A DNA stretch of 64,000 nucleotides from Sanghuangporus weigelae (GCA_033182465.1 CP137323.1:2418001-2482000); one strand, 5' to 3'; shown: positions 20,278-32,402, counted from the stretch's first letter. The notes: generated by a model from the sequence alone, not told the origin. A program made the numbers and translations.

Positions 20278-21627
20278 ATGTCCTCCTATGAAAACAATAT
20301 ATGCTCCCTACCACACGAGCTGCTCACCGAGATCTTCCGAATCGCTACAGACAACCCAGTCCGCGATATCGGTTCGTTAGTGTTATGGACACCTTTCGAA
20401 GGGTCGTATGCTCCGCAAAAACTTGAAGAATCCAGAATTGCACTGAAGACGAAACATGCCCTAGCATCTGTTTGTCGCCTGTTCAGAGATCTTACACCTG
20501 AGTTCTTGTACGAAGATATCTGGATTCGGTATGGGTCTGATGGGCTACGGGAGGTTCTGGAGGATTCAAAGGTATGGGATGCTGATGGGGAAGGCTTCGG
20601 GTTTGGGAGATTTACGAGGAGAGTCTCGATCTATTCTGCAGTAGAGCTCTCCGATTCGTCTGTGCCGATGCCTCAGAACGCACGTGCGATTTTGTCTTGT
20701 TGTCCTAACGTTCGAGTCATCTCTCGGTCACCAATTCCGCAAGAAAATCTCCATACACAAGTCGAATTTATCGACGCGATACCTTCGCTAAACGACCTCG
20801 AGTTCCCGCATCTTCAACGTGTCGAATGGCACAACGTACCGAATGACACGATGCTTGCTGCAACACCGACGCCAACACCATTCTTCTTCTCTCAATCACT
20901 GCGCGTCCTAATTCTTGGTCCGGACAACTTCCCTCCTGCCCGCAGATCCTCAGCATCAGGCTTAGATGAAAATCAAGAACAAGAGGCTCCAGAAACAGTC
21001 ATATCTCTCCCTAATCTTCACACTCTTGGAATACAATCTATTGACGCATTCGGTGAACCTCTCAGACGGTACTCAATCTACCTTCCCTCTCTCAAACATC
21101 TCATCCTCAAGCGTCCTGAAGCGATCTACAACCTCTTCGACGGCGGACTGACTCCTCTCGCTCCACAAATCACATCGCTCGAGTTGGCTGCTGATTTCCG
21201 ATTCCTCCGACACGACTTCATTTCTACAGTCTTGGATTACTGCTCGCACGCAGAGGAGCTATACATCCCAGTATTTGCCACTAGAGCTCCGCATCAAAAT
21301 ATGATTCCGCGAGTTCTACTCGAGTTTAGTTCGGTCAAAAGAGTATATCTTCATGCGGGACTGCCGAATGGTTATGTATATGGTCAGCAGGCATGGTGGA
21401 CCATGCTTGAAGCGCATTTTGATGGCCTATGCGGACCGAACTCGAGGTTCATTACTCTCGAAAGAATCATACTTTCAGGACGGGAGTGGATTGAGAGTGT
21501 ACAAGACAAGGATAGATTTACTGTCGTATTGAGGATGGTCAGGAGGAAAGAAGTAGAGCTCGTTGCGGATGACAACAATGTTCAGAACGAGTTGAGTTTG
21601 GCGTTTCAAGAGTTAGATTATGCTTGA
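20278..21627 (+). CDS. F-box family protein, paralogue B
   Basis: An intronless 449-residue frame. The N-terminal F-box-like segment is ICSLPHELLTEIFRIATDNP, followed by VRDIGSLVLWTPFEGSY and LASVCRLFRDLTPEFLYEDI. The next block WIRYGSDGLREVLEDS matches WIRHGSEGLLEALERS in the 61.7-kb copy, so B and C are the closest pair. Shared later motifs are CCPNVRVI, HLQRVEWHNVPND, HTLGIQS, RPEAIYNLF and RFLRHDF. The conserved C-terminal region argues that all three are under selection. The likely role is SCF adaptor; the target is unknown. Confidence 0.72.
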   Translation: MSSYENNICSLPHELLTEIFRIATDNPVRDIGSLVLWTPFEGSYAPQKLEESRIALKTKHALASVCRLFRDLTPEFLYEDIWIRYGSDGLREVLEDSKVWDADGEGFGFGRFTRRVSIYSAVELSDSSVPMPQNARAILSCCPNVRVISRSPIPQENLHTQVEFIDAIPSLNDLEFPHLQRVEWHNVPNDTMLAATPTPTPFFFSQSLRVLILGPDNFPPARRSSASGLDENQEQEAPETVISLPNLHTLGIQSIDAFGEPLRRYSIYLPSLKHLILKRPEAIYNLFDGGLTPLAPQITSLELAADFRFLRHDFISTVLDYCSHAEELYIPVFATRAPHQNMIPRVLLEFSSVKRVYLHAGLPNGYVYGQQAWWTMLEAHFDGLCGPNSRFITLERIILSGREWIESVQDKDRFTVVLRMVRRKEVELVADDNNVQNELSLAFQELDYA

Positions 21628-22014
21628 ACGTTGGTAGATGATTCGTTGTTCCAGTTGAATGCGAATGGTTATCGACATAAAGGTTTTTTGCTCAAAGTTG
21701 CATATGTTCATCCTGGGAATTAGTCCATTCAGAGATCAGCATTCTAATTCGTCCAATGTATGCCGAGAATCAATCCGCAAAACGATTATTTGAGTAGGAT
21801 ATTCATCGATGATCTCGTTTATGTCTAGTCTTTTGTTTTACTCATTTGTTCTTCCACTTATATGAACTTTGTCTCAACGAAGGAAACATGCACCTGATGC
21901 ACAATAATGTCGTTCGAGTTCCGGCAAAAGGACGATTAATAATTTTCTTCAGTGAAGGCACCGCTTCTCTGTAAATAAATGAAGAATTGAAACTCTTTTT
22001 CAGAAAGAGAACTA
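21628..22014. other. convergent 3' gap
   Basis: A 387-bp AT-rich spacer between convergent F-box B and the aldo-keto reductase. It presumably contains both polyadenylation regions. No gene is seen. Confidence 0.4.
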
Positions 22015-22957
22015 TCAAGGTTCCGGACGTACTGAGAACCGATAATGCACCCCCTCCGTAGATTGTTCGATAGCATCTATCTCGTCCTGAGTCAAATCTG
22101 CAATGTTCTCAACGTCGAGATACTCCTTCAAATTCCATTCCTTGGTAGACGTCGTCACAGCAATAATATTCCTTGACTCGATCCATTTGAATAGCAACTG
22201 GTTCAATGTCACAGTCGCACTGCGCGCTTCAGCTATTGACTCGAGCACCGATTTGACTTTGGAACAGATTGGTAGGATGCTCGAGTGCGTTTCTGGGTCC
22301 GCAAAAAGAGGGCGCAAAGATCTGAATGCAGCTATCGTAATGCCGTGCTTCTGTGAGTAAGAGAGGAGTGGTTCAAGACGTTTCGCCACGAGAACGTGGT
22401 ATTCTATCTTTGAAATAGGAATACCGTCAGATCCGACGAAGAGAAATAAAAGGATTGTAACTTACCTGATTGACGACGGGCATCTCCAATCCAAGTTCAT
22501 TAATCTCCTCGAGATCCTTTACGTTAAAATTGCTAACTCCAATACTCCGCGTGAGACCCTTCTTCTTTGCATCAATCATTTCGATCCAGGCTTGCTTTAC
22601 ACCACCCGGACGGTCTCGTACAAGGTACGGAGCATGTATCAGATAAAGATCAACGTAATCCAAATGGAGCTTCTTCAGACTATCGCGAAGATTCGCTTCT
22701 ATAGTACCATCCGGCGGTATAGAGTCAAGCTTAGTAGTAACATAAAGCGATTCTCGTGGTACGCCCGAGGAGGCGATTGCATTTCCGACATCCTCTTCGT
22801 TCTCGTATATTGCAGCGGTATCGATGTGCGTGAATCCGAGCGATAGGGCTAAAGCGCAGGCGTCTTTGCAAGATTTGCGGTAGAATGCGGTCCCGGAACC
22901 GAAGGCGACCCAGGGGGCTCGAGTACCGTCTGAGAGTGCGAGTGTCTTGACTGGCAT
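22015..22957 (-). CDS. aldo-keto reductase
   Basis: NAD(P)H-dependent reduction of aldehydes or ketones in the cytosol. Two exons (22957-22466, 22407-22015) sum to 885 nt, or 294 residues, near the family's usual 300. The catalytic tetrad is visible: Asp in GFTHIDTAAIY, Tyr in AIYENEEDVG, Lys in YVTTKLDS and His in YLIHAPY. Substrate and cofactor loops follow: SIGVSNFNVKDLEE, MPVVNQIEYH, ITIAAFRSLRPL. The second half has the family's cofactor end (LFKWIESRNIIAVTTSTKEW) in place of the textbook IPKS motif, so cofactor preference cannot be read. Substrate is not predictable. It is oriented away from the TPR relic and convergent with F-box B. Confidence 0.85.
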
Positions 22958-23785
22958 GGTGAGGACAATTCGAACAAGGTACCAGGATTGAGGTTAACAA
23001 TCCGGGAGCTAGGAGGTTTTTATTCTCAAACAGAAGCCAGACTGAGTGGAGATCACAGGAAAGTAAATTGATAAATGTAAGTCACGGAGCTTTGAGGGCC
23101 AATCACTGCTCGACGTTTGGCACCCATGACCTGGAAATAAAGAAAGTCTGACATAATCTCTAGAGAAACCAACGAGAAAATATTTCGAAAGTCATGGCTT
23201 GCCTAATGGCCTGCGGATGGAATAATTGCTCTGCATTTTGTGCAAATATACCATCTTCTTGCCTGAAGGAGCTTGGCAGTAAGTTTAGTCAAACCATGAT
23301 ATGAAGGTTTCTGAGAATCCCCTGAGATCGAGAAGAACATCCAGTTATATATCCAAGCTGTCTGCGCCTACATATAAGGCCGATTCCTGTGGGTTTCTTT
23401 CGATGATAGGGCAATGCCTAAATGCTGACTTTATCCTTCAATTAGCTGCATGAGAATTATTTGAAGTGTTCTGTCCAAGAGTTGGCGTACCGACGTCGAC
23501 AGGAGGAGTTTTGCGATGACCAGGATCGTGAAAAAAAAAGAGAGAATAGTGCATACCCAGCGTCACGGTTTTGTACTAGCAGGGTAGAAAAGAGGACTAA
23601 TGCCAATGGGCAGGTGTGGTCGGTGAGGTATGACCGTGAGAAGTTGCTATCAGTGCACGATGCCAGCGACACTTCAAGCTTCAACTCTGATCTTCGGGAA
23701 CTTTTACTGTAACCTTGCAATGATGCATCCCAATGCACGTAAACTGCCTCGTTGCAAAGGTCTGATCATTGTTGTTAGGTAGAAC
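22958..23785. other. intergenic region upstream of the aldo-keto reductase
   Basis: An 828-bp gap with the reductase promoter at its left and the broken TPR gene at its right. No convincing gene or repeat is seen. Confidence 0.35.
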
Positions 23786-24860
23786 ATGGAAAATTACATG
23801 GTGATACAGTCGTTTACTGTCTATTACATTCATGAAGTGAAGCCTTACGATTCTCGGGTTCATGAGGAGCTCAGCGTGCTGCCCATGCTCTCTCACATCG
23901 GTGAGATTTTAAAGAGCCGTTTTCAACAGACCTGGGATTGGCGGGATCTCGAATGTGCCACTATGCTTGAGCGTCTCATACTTGACTCCTGTTCATGCGA
24001 TCATCCCGACTACTGGAAAAGAATGAGGAGCCTTGCAGCTTCACGTTACATCCGATGTAGAAGATGGGGACGCAAGTCAGATCAAGAAAGGTCGATCACG
24101 CTTTGGAGGGATTCCTTGTCTCTATGTCCAAAAGGTCATCAAGATCGTGCCGGATTGATTGATGAACTTTCGGACGCCTTAAGTACCCGGTTTGACCAAG
24201 GTGGAAAGGCTGATGACCTGCAGGAATCAATTGCTCTGCACCGTGCTGCCTTGGCTCTTCACCCCGATGGACACCAGGCTCGTTCCATGACACTGAATGA
24301 TCTCGCAAGCTGCTTGATGACTCGCTTCCTGCGAGGCGGAGACACTAATGGTTTCGAGGAATATCAATCATGTTACTTCGCGCTGCCCTGACACTTCTTC
24401 CAGAGGACCGTCCCAATCGTTATATATCACTGACCAATCTGGCGAATGCTTTGAGGGCACGGTTCCAAAGTGGCGGATCGACTGATGATCTTGAGGAGGC
24501 AATCATGTTGCGCCGTGAAGCCTTACTTCTGCGTGTAGAAGGGCATCCTGATCGTTCCACTTCCCTTAATAATCTTGCACATTCCTTGATGACTCGCTTC
24601 GAACAAGATGGAAGGACCAAGGACCTCGAGGAGTCGATCGGACTGTGTCATACTGCTTTGGATCTTCATCCCGAGGATCATGCGAACCGTACGACAGTCC
24701 TGAATGATCTTGCCGGTGCCTTGACCACCCGCTATGAACGAGATGCAAGGTGCAAGGAATGATGATCTTGAGGAGTCGATAGCACATGTACTTCGTCGTG
24801 CTTCCCATAACTTTCATGATTTATGTGCCTTTTCGGTTCTGCACTTATTACATCCCTACC
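23786..24860 (+). pseudogene. broken TPR gene of the CHAT-associated type
   Basis: The first frame (23786-24391) has TPR units with the spacing of fungal CHAT-linked tetratricopeptide proteins, such as LHRAALALHPDGHQARSMTL and NDLASCLMTRF. A frameshift near 24363 (about two extra bases) moves the array into a second frame (24370-24762) with ALLLRVEGHPDRSTSLNNLA, MTRFEQDGRTKDLEESIGL and LDLHPEDHANRTTVLNDLAG. A second shift near 24755 is followed by DDLEESIA before the similarity ends. No CHAT protease or NTPase domain is present. Family members often have dozens of repeats and a C-terminal CHAT domain, so this is a 5' or internal fragment. Decay looks recent because the codons remain clean. 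Confidence 0.7.
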
Positions 24861-25982
24861 TTACTATACGACTTCGGGATGGTCTCAGCCGTGACGAGGT
24901 TGGACAGCAAAAGATACGTGCAAGTTCCATATGTACCTCCGATAATACAAGTAACGAGAAGAATGATATGTCTACATATCTACGGATCGGATTGTGAGCG
25001 TAATTTTAGATACACGCTGTCTTAGCGTCCTTCAGATACCAGCCCAGACCGACCTTCAGTCTCAGAACTAAAAGTAAGAGTTCTTCAACCCGTCGAATAT
25101 CGGAGCAGAATCTACAGTATATCTCTAGATCTCGCCTCGAATGACGACGTGCACTTGCAGATTATTGCTGAGGCTCAGGAAAGTGAGTACGCATATACAA
25201 TATACTTTCAAGTTTCCTTAGACAATATACTTGTATTGCATCACAATAACTTGATTATAGCCCCCAGTCAAATGAATGTGGAATCGAGAAGAGCATCCAG
25301 TTTTTTTTAAAAACAAAATCCGCGCAGGTCGAGAGATACTGTACGCAATCTGCATACCAATACCAGTAATGGATCACTCGCTATAAAGCAGTGTTCATGA
25401 GGGGCATTTTATTTTCAACTCGTATCTAGCCGTACGTACAAGCAAACAGCCACAGCTATAGCATGTACAATACAACACAGCGACTTATTTACCTATTGTA
25501 CCAACTTACAAACGAAGGACAGGGAGAACTCAGACCAGAAGCGTCAGGGAATACAGACATCAAGAACACACTCGTGCAGATACATCTCGTGATAAAGAGA
25601 AAGAGCAAAAAGTGAAGATAGGAAGAGAGCAGGTCGAGGGTCAAAATATGCACACAGCAATATTACTATTTAGCATTTCAATGCAGAAAGTCCAGACAGG
25701 TACTAAGAGCGAAGGGCGAAGAGCAAAGACAGGGCAGCCGAGAAAGTATCCTGCATAAACGAGAACACCGACGACGCAAAAACAGAAAGCGAATCACACA
25801 GAAAACACGCAAGACAGAAGAAAAGGCAACTACGTAATATGTACGTAATGGTCATCAAGATATCGTGTCCACAACGGAGAAAGCTGGGTATGCAAGTTGA
25901 AGCGATCAACATCTCAGTTCTTTCAGCTCTCCCAAATCCCAGAAGGTATAGTAGGGAGGGAGAGGAGAAAGAGATAGGAGAC
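24861..25982. other. intergenic region beyond the TPR relic
   Basis: A 1.1-kb AT-rich stretch between the TPR relic and the ceramidase 3' end. A GAGA-type purine-rich stretch lies around 25540-25640. No gene is supported. Confidence 0.4.
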
Positions 25983-28900
25983 TTAAGAGACAGTAAAGCT
26001 ACTCGACGTCCCGACGAACGACGAGATCGCTCCGCCGAAAAGGGCCTTCGAGTCCCCAAAGTAACGAAGACGATACGTCCCTGATGGCGTGCCTGACTCA
26101 ATCGTCCTACAAAAAAAATGTAAAGCTACGAAAAGAAGGAAAGAAATAAAAGGAGCGTACCATGAAATCGTTACAGTGCTCGTCCCAAAGATCTGTTCGC
26201 ATCGAGGGTTAAATAATAATCAGCAACTCTCCCGAATACGGAGCAATAATAAGATGTGGAAGAGAGAAAATGCGTACCGTATCATTCCGTACCCACTGAT
26301 ACGTCGTCGACGGGTGCGAATCGCTCCTCACCGCCGTCCACTCTCCGGAGCTCGAGTCTTGACTGTCGACGCTGAGGAACGTTCCTTCTAAACGGAGGTT
26401 GTTCTGCAATGAATCCGGAAACGTAACTCAATTAGCGATTCAATTTCTTGATTACAGAAAAGCGTGGTTGAATGAGGGAAAATGAGCGGAGGCATGGACG
26501 TACCCTCGGATTCGCACCGATAAACCAAGCTTGCACAGTCTCACCCGCGGTGTACGGAGAGCTCGTGCGCACGTCGCTCTGTATGTCTCCAAAACGTCGG
26601 AATAGAGGCGGGTTGTCCTGTATAACACCGGTCTGCACATTCATTAATCAGATCGGGTGTCAGAATTTAAGGAGTGAGTTTGATGTAGATAAAGACTTGA
26701 AAAAAGGATGACATAGACGAACCTGGAGCGAAATTGCCTTGGAAGTCTGCTCCGTAGGCGCAGCGTCCGAGGCCGGCATTCCCGATACAGCATCGCCAAG
26801 GAACGGCACGAGACTCGTGTATTTATCGATGTACGCCTCCAGAGTGACTATATTGCAATCGGAAAATAAGTTCTAAACAAAACAAGAGAAGCAAAGGCAC
26901 AGGGAACTCACACGGCCCGTATAACGTCGACGCGCCCTCGTACCTCTGGACACTATACTCTTCCCGCGTAGCGACATAATGACCATACGTGTTCGCCGGA
27001 CCGGCGATGACGACGTACGCATCATCTCCGATCAGACCTTGCGAGATCAACTCTGCGCGCACGGCTTGCCTGTAAGTTTGGATTTGTCGTTAACCTTAGC
27101 GGAGAAAGGAAGAGAGCTTAAGCTTGAGATGGAACGTACCGAATTCGCCTCCCGGACATCGTCGTCAGCTCCCCGGGCATGATGAGCATTACGAACTGGC
27201 CTACTCTCAACATCTGGATGTCCACCGTCGAGGGACTCCATTCGTACGGGAAATGAGCAAAGCCCTATAAATACATGTATAAACTCTCAGAACGCTTGAT
27301 ACAAATGAGAGAATGGAGACGACATACAGTGTTGAGCAGGATAGGCTTAGGATCTTGACAAGCCGTTTGTTCTTCGTTGGGGGAAGGCGTGACGAAGCCT
27401 GTCAAACAGGACTCGTCAATAATCACGCCATTTATTTGAGCTTGCAACGAAATGAGCTGATCCGCACCTTTGACGACCTCCCAAAACGGATTCCTACACA
27501 AGAACGTAAACGAACGAAGTCATGGATCAGCATACAGATCCTCCGAATGTAATGGAAGAGAAGCTAAGAACGTACTGAGCATCCGAGGTATTATCACCCT
27601 GGATGAAATCGAACGCTCCCGGGCCATCACTAAAAGACCGCATATCAATCTCACCAGATCTAAAATAGATATATCAAGAGAAAGAGAAACGTACGTAGTC
27701 CCACCAGCAAAGCCGAATCCTAACAGCAGAAGCAATAAAAGCAACAAAAAAATATGATGAGCAAACTGGAGCGGAGAAGCACTGAAACGCGAAAGGGATC
27801 ACGGAGAGCGACGTACCGAGCGCAGGCGGGCAGGTCTGCACACTCATCCCATTCGGCAGCGTAAACTGGTGGAAAGACCTATTAAGACCCATCATATCTC
27901 AGCATCTTAATCATAAGAGATAGTAACAAGAAAAAAAGGCACGTACATGTTCAAATACGTATGCACACTCCTCACAGGTCCACTGATTGGCGTGAGCGAG
28001 GGAGAACTCATGATACTCTGAGCAGCCTCGAATTGGAGGTTTCCAATGATACGATTAGACTCGAAGTCCGAGATTCGGAAGCCAGGGCCTCTTATCGGAT
28101 GAATGTCAACAACCACAAAGTAAAAATAAAAGTAAAGTAAGAATAAAGAGTAAAAAGAAGTCAGTATAACCTTTGAATGGGAAGAGAAGAGATGGACGTA
28201 CCGCCCATGACAGTCCTCCGTCCTATTCCCACATGTCGAGTGCTCGAACTCGCAGGGCTGGCCGTCCCATGGCTCACCAGGACTCTCGCAGAAAGCGCCT
28301 TCGGTGTTGGGCGAAGTGTCTCCGACGTTTGCTAATAATCATACGTACGCAATTGAAGCGGTTTAGTTAGAAGATTGGGTGTAGGAAAATGCATGTATTT
28401 ACATTGAACGAAGCCAGCTACGAACGTCGTATTTCCCGGCATCGCATTCGGCTCTACAGAGTCTAATCAAAAGTAAAATAAAATTAGTCGATGAAATCGA
28501 GGAAAGGAGAATAGACCCACTCTCGTACAGAAACGCCGCCATGCCCTTATTATCCCCACTCACAAGCGTATTGTTCTCATAAAGACTCGTCCCATGAACA
28601 GCAAAGAAGCTCAAAAAGCCCCTCGCCTCGTCATCGTCACCAATAAACTTGACGAGCGTGAAGTCCTTATCCTGGTCAAACTCATACATCGCACGCTCCT
28701 CTTCCGGGTTCGCCAAATATGCAAAGGGACTACGATTGATATTCCCCTCGGGGATCGTGGTGTTCCCCACTTCCAATCTGCCCAACTGGAGCGAATCGTG
28801 CGCGCGCTGTGCGGCGAGGACACTCCCCTGGATGATAGCCTGTGCGGAGGCGTTGACGTATCCGAGCGCGGTAAGCTGTGGGAGGAGGTCCTCGAGGTAA

Positions 28901-29778
28901 CCCCCTACGCCGGAGTGCTGGTGCGTCCCGACGAAGGCGATGTTGGTGTTGGTATAGAGAGAAGGGTAGAGGGAGCTGAGGATCGAGACGATGGACCGCC
29001 GCACGCCTGTGTCTCCCATTGCGATATCTGAAGGATTGATGTCATTTGTGTAAGCGTAAGATCGGTATGGTAAGAGGAAATAAGAGTGAGATGAGATGAA
29101 GGCAAACACGTCCGAAATTGAATAAAATACAGCGAGACGAAACGATTCAGACTAAACGCGAACGTACCGGAGTTGATGAACAGGATCCTCGAAGATGGGT
29201 CGTCCGGGTCCGCGATGATGAATGCGCGACTTCGCTGACGCATGTGCAGCCCTGTGTCCGTCTGTGCGAGGTTCGCGTACCCCTATTCATCATCGAAGAC
29301 CAAAAATAATTAAAGATAAATAAGTGAGGTATTTGACGGCTGATTGGGAAATGTGAGACGGACCATCATATTGGTCTCAACGACTGGGCTGTATTCAGAT
29401 TGAGATATGTTAGCATTAGGATTAGCATTAGGATTTGAAACGAGACGAGACCGTGTTCAGCCAATGTCGCGTCGCGTCATCTCATCTCGTCAGCTCAACT
29501 CACCCAGTAACATCGCCAATACCGAGACCAAGGAGGTACTCTCCCGCCGCAACACCACCACTCTGCGCCTTCACTCTCGCAATACCAATACCACTACCGA
29601 CACCACCTCCTATCCAACCCCCTTTTAGATTGAACACGTCCTCACCAGGTGTGAGAGCAAGGAAACAGGTGAGGCCGAGGACGAGACGACGAGTGAGCTC
29701 GAGGAGGACCATCGTGAGTGCGATGCTCGCCACTAGCCGTAGCCTGGGCTGAGAGGATGAGGAGGGGGCGGGAGACAT
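25983..29778 (-). CDS. neutral/alkaline ceramidase
   Basis: Neutral ceramidase hydrolyses ceramide to sphingosine and fatty acid at the cell surface or in the secretory route. I read 18 exons: 29778-29504, 29388-29364, 29282-29168, 29027-28521, 28462-28403, 28331-28202, 28090-27947, 27878-27817, 27719-27695, 27629-27576, 27493-27328, 27264-27140, 27069-26912, 26847-26723, 26632-26504, 26403-26278, 26192-26161 and 26106-25983. They sum to 2382 nt, or 793 residues. An N-terminal hydrophobic segment (LVASIALTMVLLELTRRLVL) acts as signal or anchor. Family motifs: GIGDVTGPVVETNMMGYANL, GDTGVRRSIVSIL, the zinc-binding THQHSGVGGYLEDLLPQ, FFAVHGTSLYENN, and NVGDTSPNTEG, whose Ser is the family nucleophile. 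The C-terminal immunoglobulin-like part is GTYRLRYFGDSKALFGG. All hallmark motifs are present, so the enzyme is probably active. Length is normal. Two exons are only 25 nt. Confidence 0.88.
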
Positions 29779-30480
29779 TCTGGAGGGAAGAGAGAAGGGT
29801 ATTTTATAATATAATTTAATAATAAAGACATGACGTGGAATACGTCCGTGGCAAACATAAAAACGTCGATCATCCAATCACTTCACTTTGCATCTCGGCT
29901 CCGTTCTTATAGGACACGAGCTCAGGCATCCCTCCCCGACTTGCCCGTCTCAAATCTGCCTCTTTTTTATTGTTTATCTTACTTATCGTCGACAATACAC
30001 TCCGAAAGGTATATCTTTTGCAGAATGAATTACCTCAAAATAGTCTTTCCTCCGGATCGACTGTGCCCCTGTTAGTCGCTTCTCAATTTATATCCATCTT
30101 CTTTGCCCATGGAAGTATACCGCACCACGCTGTTCTGCTATACATGTGATTGAGCATGTGTGAATGCACTCGGACGGTCGTACGATTGTCCGATGACGGT
30201 TCATGGGCATCGCGAAAGGCGTACTGCGTACCTGTAGTCTGGATTAAACTTACAAATGCAATCCATTCGACTTTTCGCATTGCCATGCAACTCGCTGAAG
30301 GCGTCTGCTGTCGAACCTGGTCTCGACTATGACAAACATCCCGAAGCCAAAGCTAGTACTTTGATGCACCTCGGGGCAGGCGCAAAAGTTACTTGATTCA
30401 GTCTAATGATCGGTTCTCTGTTTGTATTTCAGTTACACGACCGTTCATCTAGTTCGACTTGTGCCCTTCATGACCGTCCG
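29779..30480. other. intergenic region upstream of the ceramidase gene
   Basis: The ceramidase promoter lies at the left end, with AT-rich sequence (about 29810-29830). The right part (about 30225-30330) is the first of three degenerate repeat copies described separately. No gene is seen. Confidence 0.4.
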
Positions 30481-31320
30481 CTATGCTTGTAATGGGTGCA
30501 TATGAAGTTCAAAAGCGTACGATCCAAAGAAGTTGACTCTTCGAGATCTTACGCCCGTCCGTCCTCTATGCTCGAACTTGATGTGTATGGATTCTGCAAA
30601 ATTGGTGAGTGCTGAAGCGCAGTCTGGATGCCCCTGTGGCCGAAGTACCAAAACTGCACGATACAAAGAAATTGACTCCTCGAAGTATTCCATCTGTCCA
30701 CCAAGCTCGAACCGGGAGCGGAGGGATATCGCAAGAGCGCTGATCCTGAAACTGCGGCCAAAATACCCTTCTGGCTGAAGATACAAAGCTGCACAATATA
30801 AAGATATCAAGTCCTATCTTGTCTTTTTGGGCTCATAGTCGTGGACCGTCGGACGTCACTGACAATGTGGATTGGATTGTGCATCTGTTCGAGGCCCGGA
30901 TCAAACTTACACTCGTAATCCATCAACAGGTATTACCTATGATTCTTGCATTGCTCAGAGTAGTTATGGAGAATTACTGCTTTCTTCTGCTGCCCGACCT
31001 CGTCTCAACTGCGACCATCGAGGTCGAGAGCCAGTGTTTGCTATACAATTACATCTCGATTATCTTCTTCTTTCCAGTTCCGCGTCCTGTTCCTATATGA
31101 GACAGCAAAACCACAATGTATGATCATGCATGATCTCGTACTGGTATCAATTGCCCCGCTCTCTTCTGCTTGGAAGCCCGGATATCAAAACTTACACTTA
31201 CACTCGTTTGCTATTTACAGATTTACTCGTATTAATGATTATTCGCATTGTTCAACTTGGTGCTTGTGTAGGTCACAGCTCTCTTCTATCGTCGACCCTC
31301 GTCCCAACTACTTCTTTTCA
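30225..31320 (+). repeat. three degenerate copies of a local repeat
   Basis: Copies lie at about 30225-30330, 30875-31020 and 31155-31320. Each has a block like GGAT-n-AAACTTACA, then a TTCGCATTG- or CTTGCATTG-like block, then a TCT(G/A)CTG-TCG-CC-CGTC-CAACT block, in the same order. Copy 2 to copy 3 spacing is about 280 bp; copy 1 is about 650 bp before copy 2. Divergence is high. The family is not identified; the parallel order argues for local duplication. Confidence 0.45.
30481..30810 (-). pseudogene. isolated TPR fragment of the CHAT-associated type
   Basis: A minus-strand open frame reads EESISLYRAVLVLRPQGHPD and SALTNFAESIHIKFEHRGRT, matching the unit pattern of the broken TPR gene at 23.8-24.9 kb. 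It has only about two units, preceded by a poorer one (FRISALAISLRSRFELGGQM). There is no start context and no rest of the gene. It is a scrap of the same gene family, either from a second insertion or from a rearranged parent. Confidence 0.55.
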
Positions 31321-31439
31321 TCCTGTATGAATACTGGAATATCGGAGATGGCCGGCTATACACTGATGAAGTATTGAAAAGAAAAGCGGTCAGCGTCAAC
31401 ATTGGAATTACTTGTAACTTACTTGTAGCGTATCTGGAG

Positions 31440-32075
31440 AGCAGAGAGCCTGGAAACTAGGTTCATTGTTCTCACTTCGCGATTCCGTACTTCTACTCCG
31501 TTATTGGGTGCTTTCAGCATGTCAGCCTTGGCTCGTCCTAGCATTTATTCATTCCACGTATATCATTCGTGGACCGAAACGCCAACGCCAAAGCAGAGCA
31601 CGACATATAAGGAACTTCAGTATCAGTACTCGCATAGCCATCGAATAGCCATCTCATTCGCCCACGAAGCTGAATATTCCGTTTCTGCATCTAGATCTTC
31701 CCTATCGTCAAGGATATTCAATTCATTGTGGGAGAGAAGGAGATTGTAAGATGATGGCACTAATATTGACGTCGATGCTGTATACTTGCCTTTCGTCTTT
31801 CATATTGTATTGTGTCAGGAAGTGAGAGGAAGCAAGATGGATTTTGGCGGGAAATAGGATCTTTGATGTCCATGTCGATTATCCATATCAAATCAACGTA
31901 ACGAAAGCACATGGACTTACCTAAACGTGTAGCAGCGAGAGATCTTGGCTTGGCAAAGTGGGTAGTTACATTCGCGATTCCGTATTCTCCGCTCCGTTGT
32001 TGGGAACTCTGTACACTTAATACTGTATACTGTATCGGTAATAGTCGGCCATACTCAGGTGAAGTATTGAAACTG
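31440..32075 (+). repeat. short duplicated block near the glucanase promoter
   Basis: GCGATTCCGTACTTCTACTC at about 31481 is repeated in diverged form at about 31974 (GCGATTCCGTATTCTCCGCT), both followed by CCGTT-TTGGG. A second shared block, GTATTGAAA preceded by a GGCC(G/A)-CTATAC-like run, occurs near 31345-31380 and 32045-32072. The copies are degenerate and the unit length is not constant. Confidence 0.4.
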
Positions 32076-32332
32076 ACTGTCTGCTTGAGCATCCCTTGAA
32101 GCGAGGAATGCAGCGGATAACGCGTCGATTCGCGCTTGACGGGACTTCGATTCCTCGATGCTGTTCGGAGCCGTGAATACGGGGCGCATGAACTCCATTT
32201 GAGGATGTTTGCGGAGGTAGCGCATGGAGACAGACACGCGACACTCGACCTCGAGGCGGCGAGCAAAGGCCGTTGCAGCGGCGCGTTTATTTGATTTTCT
32301 TGTCTTGATATAGGTTAGTGCTACTAGTATTT
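32073..32332 (-). other. unassigned minus-strand open frame upstream of the glucanase
   Basis: An open frame of about 85 codons reads AFARRLEVECRVSVSMRYLR and then KHPQMEFMRPVFTAPNSIEE before a stop. The first ATG in frame is at about 32225. It looks more protein-like than chance frames nearby, but it has no splice-linked upstream exon that I can support and no family I recognise. It lies in the divergent space close to the GH5 start. Confidence 0.25.
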
Positions 32333-32402
32333 AGTACTCGGCTCGCGCACAAGCACAAGCACAAGTATTGACTTTTCAGTAGCTAGTCGTCCCTCTTCCG
32401 CC

